The translations under genes and the position numbers were made by a program. The notes under the pieces were generated by a model, which was given only the letters and a program-made list of their open reading frames with translations, ran no database searches and was not told where the DNA came from. A DNA stretch of 64,000 bases from assembly GCA_003242885.1 (NCBI GenBank), contig QKMZ01000003.1, forward strand, positions 62,001 to 126,000, written 5' to 3'. Position 1 is the stretch's first letter. Each line of letters opens with the position of its first letter. Shown here piece by piece: positions 1 to 8,410 of this stretch. The stretch comes from Candidatus Melainabacteria bacterium. Its GTDB lineage: Bacteria > Cyanobacteriota > Vampirovibrionia > Obscuribacterales > Obscuribacteraceae.

Positions 1-212
1 TGGTTACGCAAGGGATCAATGGTGTGACCGTCGTCTCCTATCGAGCCGGCAACCTCGAATACATGGACGTCAAAGAAGCAATTGTTCAGCGCCTTGTAGA
101 TCCGGCAGACGTAGCGCTTTTCGAGACATTCGGAGTTTCTTTCGGACGCAATCCGGAGAAGCCGAAATTCGAAGCGAAAAAAGTAACCGGCAAGCCAGTT
201 CGAGTTTATTAA
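1..212 (+). CDS. C-terminal end of a truncated protein, possibly ATP-dependent 6-phosphofructokinase
   Basis: The reading frame is open from the window edge (codons start at base 3) to a TAA at 210-212, so this is the last ~70 residues of a gene that starts upstream. The tail contains a segment reading GNLEYMDVKEAI, then VDPADVALFETFGVSFGR. It resembles the C-terminus of cyanobacterial PfkA proteins, where a 'GN-x-x-x-V-x-EA' segment is followed by a helix and a final 'GISFG'-like motif. PfkA would phosphorylate fructose 6-phosphate in glycolysis. No catalytic residue lies in the visible part, so the assignment rests only on this weak C-terminal likeness and could be wrong. Confidence 0.4.
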   Translation, partial: VTQGINGVTVVSYRAGNLEYMDVKEAIVQRLVDPADVALFETFGVSFGRNPEKPKFEAKKVTGKPVRVY

Positions 213-738
213 TTCGAACCGGGCGATGCATGTCGTCTCGCCTAGGCTTGCTAGAGGACAGCACTCAACGCCTGTACACCGCAGTCAGAGCTTTCAGCTG
301 TAAAACTACGGGCGGTGTCAATGGACGTCATATATAGACGTCACAGTTGAGTTCGGGAAATAATACAAAAAGCCCGAGAGAGAGGCTCGAAAGCCCCTCT
401 CCCCCCTTGCACAAAATTTGTTGCCGGCAAGGCGATTCTTATTCACTTGTAGATAGGTGGGGGGATAAATCCAATCGAGGCTCGTAAAGCGACGCGTGAA
501 TTTCGGTTTACGAGCACAGAATGCAAACTGTGGGGCAGACCACCGAGTGCGGTTCGATTGGTTTTCGGGACGCGAGCGAGGAGGATGGTGAACCTGCTCG
601 AGCCTTTCAGTATCGCCGTCGTCAGTGATGTCGGACTGACGTCTTCGATGACATGATAGTAAGTGCCGACACGTGAATTAAACGTGAATGATTTCTGGCA
701 AAAGTATATCGATCAAGAAATTGGAACGGCGCCGGGTT
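213..738. other. Intergenic region with several inverted repeats, no convincing gene
   Basis: About 525 bases separate the truncated gene from the convergent response regulator, and no credible reading frame is present. GACGTC occurs at 324-329 and again at 337-342 around an AT spacer. At 378-401 a 10-bp stem with one mismatch and a CGAA loop could end the upstream transcript, although it is followed by C rather than T. At 481-488 and 507-514 CTCGTAAA pairs with TTTACGAG. At 621-640 GTCAG faces CTGAC. The hairpins could reflect a small RNA or only terminators; nothing decides between these. Confidence 0.35.
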
Positions 739-1428
739 TTAGGACTCGGACGTGACGGCCTGTTCAATAATATAGCCAGAGCCCTGAACCGTTTTTATGA
801 CACACTCAGCTCCAGCTGGCGTGATCTTCCGCCGCAGGTTTTTCATAATCGTGCGCACGGTATCTTCCGAACTTTCGGTCTCGGAAGGCCATATGGCCTC
901 CAGCAATGCCTTAGCGCCATAGCAGCGGTTGGGATGGCGGAAGAGAAACTCAAGTAAGGCAAACTCTTTGGGTGAAAGGACAACCCGGTCGTTATTGACA
1001 ATTGCGGTACGCGTCTCAAGTTCGACCGACAAATAATCCACTTTCAACTTGGTTGGCAGCAAACCTTTGGGGCGACGCATCAATGAGCGAATACGGGCAG
1101 AAAGCTCTCGAACCTGGAAAGGCTTGACCAGATAGTCATCAGCCCCTGCGTCCAGACCTGTCTCAATGGCATCCGCGCCTGATTTGCCCGTCAAGAAAAG
1201 CACCGGCATCTCGCCGCCCTGACGCCTGTATTGCTTGCAAACATCTACGCCGGAAATGCCAGGCAGTTGCCAGTCGAGAATCAAAAGGTCGTACTGATAA
1301 CCGTTTACGAGCTGCAATCCGTCCTCTCCGGTCTCGGCATGCTCGACCGTGTGATTTTCCAGAGTAAGCCAATCGGCAATACTCTTTGCAAGTTCGGTAT
1401 CATCTTCTACGATGAGTATCTTCGCCAT
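739..1428 (-). CDS. OmpR/PhoB-family response regulator
   Basis: A 229-residue DNA-binding response regulator. The receiver domain (about 1-115) shows the acidic pair Asp9/Asp10, phosphoacceptor Asp52 in LLILDWQLPG, Thr80 and Lys102 in LVKPF. A winged-helix output domain fills about 130-225 and ends with the family's GSGYII strand. The ATG at 1428 was chosen over longer readings because the protein then begins MAKILIVEDD at the receiver and a GGAAG ribosome site lies just upstream. It diverges from the giant histidine kinase at 1509 with only 80 bases between them, so the two very likely share a promoter region and form a cognate pair. It should activate or repress genes after phosphorylation by that kinase; the signal is unknown. 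Confidence 0.93.
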   Translation of the reverse strand: MAKILIVEDDTELAKSIADWLTLENHTVEHAETGEDGLQLVNGYQYDLLILDWQLPGISGVDVCKQYRRQGGEMPVLFLTGKSGADAIETGLDAGADDYLVKPFQVRELSARIRSLMRRPKGLLPTKLKVDYLSVELETRTAIVNNDRVVLSPKEFALLEFLFRHPNRCYGAKALLEAIWPSETESSEDTVRTIMKNLRRKITPAGAECVIKTVQGSGYIIEQAVTSES

Positions 1429-1508
1429 GGAACTTCCAGCAACTGGACAAGCATTTCTTGTCGCTTGAAGTAATATCTTACACGAAGGCCAGTGAGCTAA
1501 ATTCAAAT

Positions 1509-4121
1509 ATGGCGGAATCCGATCCAGCAACCCCAAACGTCAAATTTAAACGGCGGATATTTACCAAGGGGCTAATGCTGGTTTTTGTCCCGCTGTTAAT
1601 CGAAATTATTTTGCTCCTATGGGTCGGCTGGATGAGTCAGCAGGCGGAATCAGCGCTTGTCGATCAGCGCAATAGCCTGGAGCAGACGATCCACGCCAAT
1701 CGCCTCATTGCAGCGGGTACGGTCGGATACGGATTGTACTGCCGCTATTTGATTTCTCGCGACGACAAGTCGCGGGAAAAGGGCGAGCATTATGTCCAAA
1801 TTGCCCTTGATGAATTCAAAGTTCTGTTAGCTCTTGCCGGCAATGACGAAGAGAGAAAAAGTGCAGCACGAGAAGTTTACGAATTAGCAGTGCCGGAGAT
1901 GGAAAAACTCAAGTGGCTGCGTCCGTGGATTCCCGGAGAGTCGGCGGAAGAACCTTTTCGCCAGTTGAGAAGCGCGCGCAGTTTGGTTTTCTCAGCGTAC
2001 GAAAATTACAAACGCTTCTATTCAATTTCGCAAAACGAGCAGGATCGCCTCGCCAAATCAATCGCGAGTGAAAAACACTATCGGGAATTGACGAAGAAAG
2101 TGGTGTACTGGGGGATGGTCGTTAACTTCATCGTTGCGATCGTGCTGCTATTTGCCTTCAACAAAGAAATCACTGAGCGGATGGCAATCCTCATCGAAAA
2201 CGCCGTCAAGCTCCCGAAAAGAGTGACTCTTGAAAAAGAAATTCTAGGCGATGACGAATTTGCTTATCTCGACAATATTTTGCACAAAGCGTCAGCACAG
2301 CTGAACAAAGCCGCGCAATTCAGAAAGCACTTGATGGAGATGGTGGCACACGACATGCGCTCACCGCTCTCGGCGGTTAGTTTGTCATTGGCGGTCTTCG
2401 ACAAGTCGGACGGCGAGAAGATCAACCAGGAAGCAAAGCCGCTTTTAACACAGGGCACCGAGAATGTAGAGCGCTTAATCGCCCTCGTCAACGACCTTCT
2501 CACCCTCGAAAAATTGGCTGCCAATGTCACGGAAGTCACCGCAGTAGGTGTGGAATCCTTTGAAAAAGACAACCATGCAGGCATTCACGAACTGACCCAA
2601 TTGATGCGTCTTGAGCTAAGCGGGCAATCAGCAGAACGCCTCGCCCAAGAAAGGAAATTCAAACCCGGCATATTCAAGAAGGCGATGTTGCTGGTGATTG
2701 TGCCTCTGACTCTGACAACCATGCTTTTGACTGGTATCGGGCAAGTCATCAATGAGCAAGAAGCGGCGCTAATCAACGAGCACAAACAAACAGAAATCGC
2801 CACATACCTCAACCGCATGATGAGTATGGGAGTTGTCTCGTATGGTTTTATGGGCAACTACTTGCTATACGGAAAATCGACAGATCATCAGCAGGGTCTC
2901 TATTATCGCAACATGGCGGAACATCAGTATGACAATCTTTACCAGCTGGTCAAAGACGACGCGGAAATGCGTAAACTGCTGGACAAACTGAAGAATTTGG
3001 GCGACGTCGAGTACAAACGATTTGTCGAAATGCGCCCTTACATGACTCAAGAAAACTTGCAAGACGAGATGGAACTGTATAACAGCGTCATGCCGTTTTG
3101 GAAATTCGCGATCTACAGACAAGAAGAATTTTTGAAACTCTCGGAAGCAGAACAAACCAGATTGAAAGCCGCACGCCAGGCGCAAGCGCAGCAACATCAG
3201 CGAGTTGAAGGAATTATCACCGGCGGGATAATCGGCAGTCTCTTTCTCTCTTTCATTCTTGTGTTTCTCTTCGGCCGAGATATCTCCAGCCGCATGCAGC
3301 AGCTGACTTACAATTCAACGCGCCTCCCTCTGAGAGAACCTCTTAAGCCGCAGGTTTCGGGCACGGACGAAATTTCGTATCTAGACTTCGTATTGCACGA
3401 CGTGGCAGAGCAACTTAATGATGTTTGGAAACAACGCACAACCATTATGAAGATGGTGGCTCGCGATTTGCGTGAACCGCTGATTCTCGTACAAGGAACA
3501 CTCAGAGCTCTGCAAATGCAAGTAGCGAAAGAGGCATCAGAACTGGGCACGCGCCAGCTCAATTCGGCGCGAGCCAATGTTGATCGCATGCTTGGGTTAG
3601 TCGACGATCTGCTCACAATTGAGAATTTAGAGTCAGGACGCATTGAGCTACAGCTCTCGGATTTCGACATTACTGAAGTAATTGATCAAGCAATTACTTC
3701 GGTCCAATCCCTAGCGCTTCAGCGCAAGGTCGCTCTTATCAATAAAGTAAAGCCTATCGTCGTAACCGCTGATAGACATAGGCTTGTGCAAGTACTGGTT
3801 AACTACCTGGGAAATGCTATAAGCCACTCTCCACCTGATACCACTATTAGTATCACGCACAAGAACACAACCTATCAAACAGAAATTTACGTCAACGACA
3901 GCGGACCAGGACTTTCTGACGAGAATAAAATCAAAGTTTTCGACCGCTTCTTCCAAACTGCAGACTCGAAGACGAGAGGCAAAGGCTACGGACTCGGACT
4001 AGCCATCTGCAAAATGATCGTTGCGGCCCACGGTGGAAAGGTAGGCGTCGTCGACGCCGAGAGTGGCGGTTGCGCCTTCTGGTTTAGCATCCCCAAAGAG
4101 AAGGGCGAAGAGGATTTCTAA
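1509..4121 (+). CDS. Tandem membrane histidine kinase with split catalytic functions
   Basis: An 870-residue fusion of two kinase-like halves. First half: transmembrane segment (~22-42), a CHASE3-like helical sensor, second membrane segment (~200-217), HAMP-like linker, and a canonical HisKA H-box with His281 (MVAHDMRSPL). It has no ATPase domain. Second half: membrane segment (~391-412), similar sensor, membrane segment (~570-588), then a DHp helix in which the His position is Arg652 (MVARDLREPL), followed by an intact HATPase domain with Asn765/Asn769, DSGPG at 797-801 and GYGLGLA. Phosphorylation must therefore pass from the second half's ATPase to the first half's histidine, in cis or across a dimer. 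An in-frame TTG at 1458 exists, but ATG 1509 begins just before the first membrane segment. The divergent regulator (739-1428) is the likely target. Confidence 0.93.
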   Translation: MAESDPATPNVKFKRRIFTKGLMLVFVPLLIEIILLLWVGWMSQQAESALVDQRNSLEQTIHANRLIAAGTVGYGLYCRYLISRDDKSREKGEHYVQIALDEFKVLLALAGNDEERKSAAREVYELAVPEMEKLKWLRPWIPGESAEEPFRQLRSARSLVFSAYENYKRFYSISQNEQDRLAKSIASEKHYRELTKKVVYWGMVVNFIVAIVLLFAFNKEITERMAILIENAVKLPKRVTLEKEILGDDEFAYLDNILHKASAQLNKAAQFRKHLMEMVAHDMRSPLSAVSLSLAVFDKSDGEKINQEAKPLLTQGTENVERLIALVNDLLTLEKLAANVTEVTAVGVESFEKDNHAGIHELTQLMRLELSGQSAERLAQERKFKPGIFKKAMLLVIVPLTLTTMLLTGIGQVINEQEAALINEHKQTEIATYLNRMMSMGVVSYGFMGNYLLYGKSTDHQQGLYYRNMAEHQYDNLYQLVKDDAEMRKLLDKLKNLGDVEYKRFVEMRPYMTQENLQDEMELYNSVMPFWKFAIYRQEEFLKLSEAEQTRLKAARQAQAQQHQRVEGIITGGIIGSLFLSFILVFLFGRDISSRMQQLTYNSTRLPLREPLKPQVSGTDEISYLDFVLHDVAEQLNDVWKQRTTIMKMVARDLREPLILVQGTLRALQMQVAKEASELGTRQLNSARANVDRMLGLVDDLLTIENLESGRIELQLSDFDITEVIDQAITSVQSLALQRKVALINKVKPIVVTADRHRLVQVLVNYLGNAISHSPPDTTISITHKNTTYQTEIYVNDSGPGLSDENKIKVFDRFFQTADSKTRGKGYGLGLAICKMIVAAHGGKVGVVDAESGGCAFWFSIPKEKGEEDF

Positions 4122-4222
4122 GCGGTCGCCGCACGACGCTCCAAACACCCAAAAAGTCTTACCAATCCCAGCCAAGCGCCACAGGCTGGCACTTTCAGTC
4201 ACAACGGCAATCATATATCATC

Positions 4223-4254
4223 CAGAAGTTAAACCGATAACGGTTAAACTTCTG
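4223..4254. promoter_or_regulatory. 14-bp imperfect inverted repeat in the gap before the Rrf2 gene
   Basis: Arms CAGAAGTTAAACCG and CGGTTAAACTTCTG surround ATAA with one mismatched pair. The same site also contains GTTAAAC twice in direct orientation. No T-run follows, so it is a poor intrinsic terminator and may be an operator. It lies ~100 bases after the tandem kinase stop and ~210 before the Rrf2 ATG. The rest of 4122-4464 shows nothing else of note. Confidence 0.35.
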
Positions 4255-4464
4255 AATATGGAATGAGAGCGTTCTTAGAAATCAAGCGAGGCAAAAGAAG
4301 GTCAAAAGCCAAGCCAGCGCTTTATTTAGCATTCTTTGCAGCCCGCTTGTCAAGAACTTGCCGCATCCTTATTAGGCATGACACCATATTGTTCTTCCAA
4401 TAGGCGACCAAACCGGTCAACTTTATGGCTTAAGAAATTCCCCGGCGACCAGTACCTTGCCAAT

Positions 4465-4905
4465 ATGAAACTCTCACGAAGAGGCGAATACGCAACCAAA
4501 GCGCTGCTTTTTCTTGGCGCTTGCGATCAAGAGCAAGGTGTTTCCGCATCTGAAATCGCAAAGAAGGCTCAAATACCGGAACCTTTCCTCAACCAAATCA
4601 TGCTCACGCTGAAAAACGCAGGAGTCCTGCGCAGCCGGAGAGGTTCGCGCGGCGGCTATGTACTCAACCGCCCGCCTGACCAAATCACGATCGGAGAGGT
4701 GGCGCGGCTGATGGACGGACCTTTAGCGCCCATCCCGTGCGCATCTGTAACAGCATACGAGCCGTGTCCGAGCTGTCCCGAACCAGAAGCCTGTAGCCTG
4801 AGACTCCTCATGCGCGAAGTGCGTGACGCAATCTCAGACATTTTGGACAACACATCACTCGCAGATCTGATTCGCAAATCGTCGACATCCTGCACAACTG
4901 CTTAA
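4465..4905 (+). CDS. Rrf2-family transcriptional regulator
   Basis: A 146-residue winged-helix regulator of the Rrf2 family (IscR/CymR/NsrR relatives). The N-terminus MKLSRRGEYATKAL and the SRRGSRGGYVL wing are family hallmarks. Four cysteines (Cys92, Cys101, Cys104, Cys110) cluster after the helix-turn-helix; three such cysteines normally hold an Fe-S cluster, so redox or iron-sulfur sensing is plausible. A longer reading upstream would add ~43 residues unlike the family, so ATG 4465 is preferred. The sulfur-type exporter starts 21 bases downstream, which suggests one transcript and control of sulfur-anion metabolism in the manner of CymR. The direct ligand cannot be told from sequence. Confidence 0.92.
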   Translation: MKLSRRGEYATKALLFLGACDQEQGVSASEIAKKAQIPEPFLNQIMLTLKNAGVLRSRRGSRGGYVLNRPPDQITIGEVARLMDGPLAPIPCASVTAYEPCPSCPEPEACSLRLLMREVRDAISDILDNTSLADLIRKSSTSCTTA

Positions 4906-4926
4906 AGGAAACCCTCAAAAGTTATT

Positions 4927-5694
4927 ATGGACAATTCGCTTCCATTCTTTATTCTTGCTGGCTTCATCGCGCAAATGATCGATGGCACATTGGGCATGGC
5001 TTACGGCGTCAGCTGTTCAACACTAATGCTCTCTATTGGTGTCTCACCAGTCGTGGCATCCGCCAGCGTTCACACCGCAGAGCTTTTCACGACTGCTGTT
5101 TCAGCATTCTGCCATCTAAGGGCAGGCAACGTCGACAAGGAATTTCTAAAGCGCCTGGTCATCCCTGGTGTTATCGGCGGTATCATCGGCGCCTATATTT
5201 TGTGCAATGTCAACGGCGAAGTCATCAAGCCATTCATCAGCTTATACCTGCTTGGCATGGGTATTCTTATTCTTGCAAAAGCTGCACGCAAGCATCAGCC
5301 GGAGCCGAAGAGAAATCACATCGGACGCCTGGGTTTTCTCGGTGGCTTCGTGGACGCCATCGGCGGCCTAGTGGCAAAAGGCAACAGCCCTCGCTTCGTC
5401 ATCGGATCTGTGAATGTGGCTGAATTCTTCGTTGCTGCTGCAACCTCGGCAGTGTTTCTCGTGTCACTCGGCTCCATTTACCTAAACGCTGTCATCGGGC
5501 TCGTAATCGGTGGAATGATTGCCGCTCCAATTGCAGCAAAAGCATGTAAGTCTGTTCAACCAAAACCTCTAATGGTTGCAGTAGGAGTGTTAATCGTTTG
5601 CTTGAGCGTGAGAACAATCTATCAAACAGCGGGCAGCACCTATGTTGCAACCAAAAATGCTGCCATCGCAGGCTTGAGCGCTCTACCCCACTAG
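4927..5694 (+). CDS. TSUP (TauE/SafE) family sulfite/organosulfonate exporter-like permease
   Basis: A 255-residue polytopic membrane protein of the TSUP family. The two-fold repeat is visible: IAQMIDGTLGMAYGVSCSTLML near the N-terminus, and LGGFVDAIGG near the middle, both rich in Gly and Ala and followed by hydrophobic helices. Family members export sulfite, sulfoacetate or related anions, although many are uncharacterised. A purine-rich AAAGGAAA sits before the ATG. The preceding Rrf2 gene ends 21 bases away, so co-transcription and sulfur- or redox-linked regulation are likely. Its 3' end overlaps the convergent membrane protein gene by 12 bases. Confidence 0.88.
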   Translation: MDNSLPFFILAGFIAQMIDGTLGMAYGVSCSTLMLSIGVSPVVASASVHTAELFTTAVSAFCHLRAGNVDKEFLKRLVIPGVIGGIIGAYILCNVNGEVIKPFISLYLLGMGILILAKAARKHQPEPKRNHIGRLGFLGGFVDAIGGLVAKGNSPRFVIGSVNVAEFFVAAATSAVFLVSLGSIYLNAVIGLVIGGMIAAPIAAKACKSVQPKPLMVAVGVLIVCLSVRTIYQTAGSTYVATKNAAIAGLSALPH

Positions 5695-6225
5695 TTTTCG
5701 GCTTCTAAGATTAATGGCTTCGATAATGTAGGGCAGTAGGGTTCTGCATGCTCTTAGGAAAAATGCGACAAAAATGCCTATGCAAACGGAGGCGACAAAC
5801 GCATTTAGGAGCAAGTGAGCTCCACGCATGTATGCCGTGAAAATATTCGACATCACATCTTCGGCCGTGCGCTGCGGCAGATGGTTTAGGTAGGAAGCTG
5901 TGCCCCAAAACATCGCCAACGACGATACGATACTCCACGATGGAAAGAAGCCCAAAAGGAAGTCCAGTCCGCAGCTCCGAACAGGCTCGGCAGCTTGTTG
6001 GAAGCAAAGATAGATTCTAAAAAGCAGAAGACTCAAGACGAAAGAAATCACTGGAATGAGTGAACACGTCATAGTATAGAGCCATTGAGGAGCTTCGAAC
6101 AAGCGAAGCAGATCCATGGAAACAGCTCTCCAGAGCAAGTTTGACGCAAACGCCCCGCACGCAGTCGGTAAAGTCGTAAGCAGAAAAAACACAATCATAT
6201 TTGTGATGCGAGTTTTTCTCTCCAT
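5683..6225 (-). CDS. Four-helix integral membrane protein of unknown function
   Basis: A 180-residue protein with about four hydrophobic segments: near residues 10-30, a long one around 55-80 (ending LLLFRIYLCF), one around 95-120, and one near 140-165. It has a basic C-terminus (NLRSRKLVG). I recognise no family and see no catalytic motif. ATG 6225 was chosen over a TTG nine codons upstream because GGTGAG lies four to five bases before it. The gene is convergent with the TSUP exporter, overlapping its last 12 bases, so the two 3' ends share DNA. It is probably a single-gene unit. Confidence 0.7.
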   Translation of the reverse strand: MERKTRITNMIVFFLLTTLPTACGAFASNLLWRAVSMDLLRLFEAPQWLYTMTCSLIPVISFVLSLLLFRIYLCFQQAAEPVRSCGLDFLLGFFPSWSIVSSLAMFWGTASYLNHLPQRTAEDVMSNIFTAYMRGAHLLLNAFVASVCIGIFVAFFLRACRTLLPYIIEAINLRSRKLVG

Positions 6226-6310
6226 CAACTCACCCGAGGCTAAAATCAACAACCAACCGCTCGGTCCTATTCAGACCATTGTTGCCTGTTGATGTGAAAT
6301 TCTTGTGGGT

Positions 6311-7645
6311 TTATTCCCCGCTTGCGTTGGCAAACTGCCGCTCTGCAACTTTTCCGGGGCGCTGAACAACTCGCACGACATTGTCTTTTTCAGGAGTGTA
6401 AATGTACACGGGCGAATCCACCGGTGTACAACCGTCGTTGTTCAGCAGCTCGGAAACAGCTCTGTGCGGCATAATGTGCTTCAGACGCAGCGCGGAAACA
6501 TCATAAACAACAACGGGTTGGTCGCAATGATACATCGCCGCCGAGCGTGTATTTCCAACTCGCTCGCTTCCGTCTTTCGGATTGAAAAACCAGCGCAAAA
6601 CACCTGACAGATTGATTTGCGGATCATTCTTCGCTACATACAAACTAACATGCTTTGTTGTGCGCATCACATGCTTCACTTGTGTCTTGAATGCAAATGC
6701 GTCCATATCGGCGCGAGACAAAATGATATTGTCGAACTTGCGAAGGTCGCTGTGTTCGCATGTTTCCAGGCAGTATTCAACGATCATCATATTGCCGACG
6801 CTGTTGCCGGCAAGTGTGATTTTCTCGTCGGGAAACTCCTTTAACAGTCTGCGCACAAGTCCATTGAAGCGTTCTTGCGAACGCGGATAAGTCATCGTGG
6901 AGCCGCCATAATTGCCCCTTACAGAGCCCCACGCATAATTGACTACAGGTATGTGCGTCGCCTCTTCTAACGCTGCGGCTTGATTCATCGAGCCCTCAAA
7001 TCCGATGCAACAACCATGCACGAAGATTATGAACTCCTTGCGTTTGTTGATTTCCATCGCTCTTCGCAGTTTTGCAACTAGGCTTTGGAAGTCGGATTCT
7101 TTATCGAAAACTTGATTTCCGAATTCAAGATTAGGCGCATTGGTCACACTCTGAGGCACAACGGCTGCCGGGGTGACAGAATTTTGTCCGGTTTGTCCGG
7201 TTTGTCCGGTTTGTTCGGTTTGTTCAGTTTCTGCGGTCTTGCCGGGTTCGCCTACTTCAGTCTGAGCTGTTCCTTCTTTACTTGTTTGGGTAGCTTGAAT
7301 AGTTTGCCCGCTATGAGTAGCAGCCGCAGTTTGCCCGTTTTGAACATACGGGTCAGGGTCCTTCTCCCCGCGCAGCTGCCATCCCCAACTGGGAAGGCTT
7401 TCCATCTCCTCGGCTTCTTTCGCGGTCAGTTTGACCTTCACCTGCTGGCAGCCGTAATAGAGCGCATCGACCGGTTCGATCATCTGCACGCCATAATCCT
7501 GATAGCTGCCGCGATTCACCGTTTTCTCCCGGTCCGTGACGTAGAGAATCGGTAATGACAATATCTTTCGCTCGCTCGTCGCAGACCACGCCGGAGAGCA
7601 AAAAGAGACGGATAAAATTGTGATAGAAACAATCAGCCTGAGCAT
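6311..7645 (-). CDS. Secreted alpha/beta hydrolase, DUF900 family
   Basis: A 444-residue exported protein. A signal peptide spans about 1-22 (ending PAWSA), followed by the DUF900-like strand LPILYVTDRE. A low-complexity Gln/Thr/Gly linker (~105-158), including TGQ repeats, precedes the hydrolase core. The core shows the oxyanion strand FIIFVHGCCIGF (HG at 210-211) and the nucleophile elbow AGNSVGN with Ser282. Later histidines (around HIMPHRAV) could complete the triad. Such enzymes are esterase or lipase-like, but the substrate is unknown. ATG 7645 has a GGTGA ribosome site; a longer start nine codons upstream is possible. It is transcribed with or near the 5683 gene on the same strand. Confidence 0.85.
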   Translation of the reverse strand: MLRLIVSITILSVSFCSPAWSATSERKILSLPILYVTDREKTVNRGSYQDYGVQMIEPVDALYYGCQQVKVKLTAKEAEEMESLPSWGWQLRGEKDPDPYVQNGQTAAATHSGQTIQATQTSKEGTAQTEVGEPGKTAETEQTEQTGQTGQTGQNSVTPAAVVPQSVTNAPNLEFGNQVFDKESDFQSLVAKLRRAMEINKRKEFIIFVHGCCIGFEGSMNQAAALEEATHIPVVNYAWGSVRGNYGGSTMTYPRSQERFNGLVRRLLKEFPDEKITLAGNSVGNMMIVEYCLETCEHSDLRKFDNIILSRADMDAFAFKTQVKHVMRTTKHVSLYVAKNDPQINLSGVLRWFFNPKDGSERVGNTRSAAMYHCDQPVVVYDVSALRLKHIMPHRAVSELLNNDGCTPVDSPVYIYTPEKDNVVRVVQRPGKVAERQFANASGE

Positions 7646-7736
7646 CAAGTTCACCGTTACATCAGCCCGCAATGCCGATGCCGGATCTGATTGTAGCCTA
7701 TTCAGAACTTGCTAGAGGACGTGATGAAAACGAAGT

Positions 7737-8219
7737 TTACTTCTTGCTGTTCTGATCAGCCACTGCCTTGGCGATATTGTCCTTCAACTGTTGGACAAGA
7801 ATGTCGCCAATACGCGGCGCTGGTTTTCCGTCTGCTTTCAACTTGCCCTGCTCGGCAAGAGCGTCGTCGACCTGTTTTTGCGTGACCAAACCAGAGTCCA
7901 CCATCATTTTGCCTAGCGGCGGAGGGTTCATCCCCGCATCTTTCTGGCGTTTTTGCTCTTGGAAAACTTCTTCTTTGCCGGCATCGAGCGCATTAACAAG
8001 TCCCTGCTCCAGCGGCATATTCGGAAACAGGGTTCTCGCGTCGCCAATCAGCCCTATGGTGACCTGCTCCTGATTCATTAAGCGGTTGCCCAGATCAGTC
8101 TCTTGCTTAATGCGGTCCCCGACGGCAGAACGCTCATCAGTTTGAAGACTGCTGGCGGCAAATTGTCCGTAAGCAGGCTTCGGAGCCTCGACCTTAGAGT
8201 CGTAAACAGCATCAACCAT
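7737..8219 (-). CDS. Hypothetical protein with a MshEN-like motif
   Basis: A soluble 160-residue protein with no signal peptide. Its C-terminal part contains LGKMMVDSGLVTQKQVDDALAEQ followed by IGDILVQQ, the pattern of the short domain before type II secretion/type IV pilus ATPases (GSPII_E_N/MshEN: 'LGexLvexGlit..ql..AL..Q'). In some proteins that domain binds cyclic di-GMP. Only about one repeat is present here and the arginines used for c-di-GMP binding are not obvious, so nucleotide binding is uncertain. The second of two in-frame ATGs (8219) is preferred because GGAG lies seven bases upstream of it, whereas it abuts the first. Confidence 0.7.
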   Translation of the reverse strand: MVDAVYDSKVEAPKPAYGQFAASSLQTDERSAVGDRIKQETDLGNRLMNQEQVTIGLIGDARTLFPNMPLEQGLVNALDAGKEEVFQEQKRQKDAGMNPPPLGKMMVDSGLVTQKQVDDALAEQGKLKADGKPAPRIGDILVQQLKDNIAKAVADQNSKK

Positions 8220-8410
8220 GGTCATTCTCCGTGCAAGAATCTGGGGGGGCGAGAGGTGTTATCACAATAGGACAGACAACGTGAAATCGGCGTTGAGATT
8301 TTGGCAAGTTGTGTATCTTCAACCAATTAACCTTTCTTGAGCGACGAAAGGTCGCTTTCGCGCGCATTGTCCGGGAATATTATGGCCAAAGTGGTGAGGT
8401 GTCGTAACTG

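Noticed and set aside
2264..2584. 106-codon antisense frame in the tandem kinase
   Set aside because: Lies entirely within the kinase's conserved H-box region; no start signal.
7085..7555. 156-codon frame with GLSGLFGL repeats opposite the DUF900 gene
   Set aside because: Low-complexity mirror image of the real gene's Thr/Gly/Gln linker.
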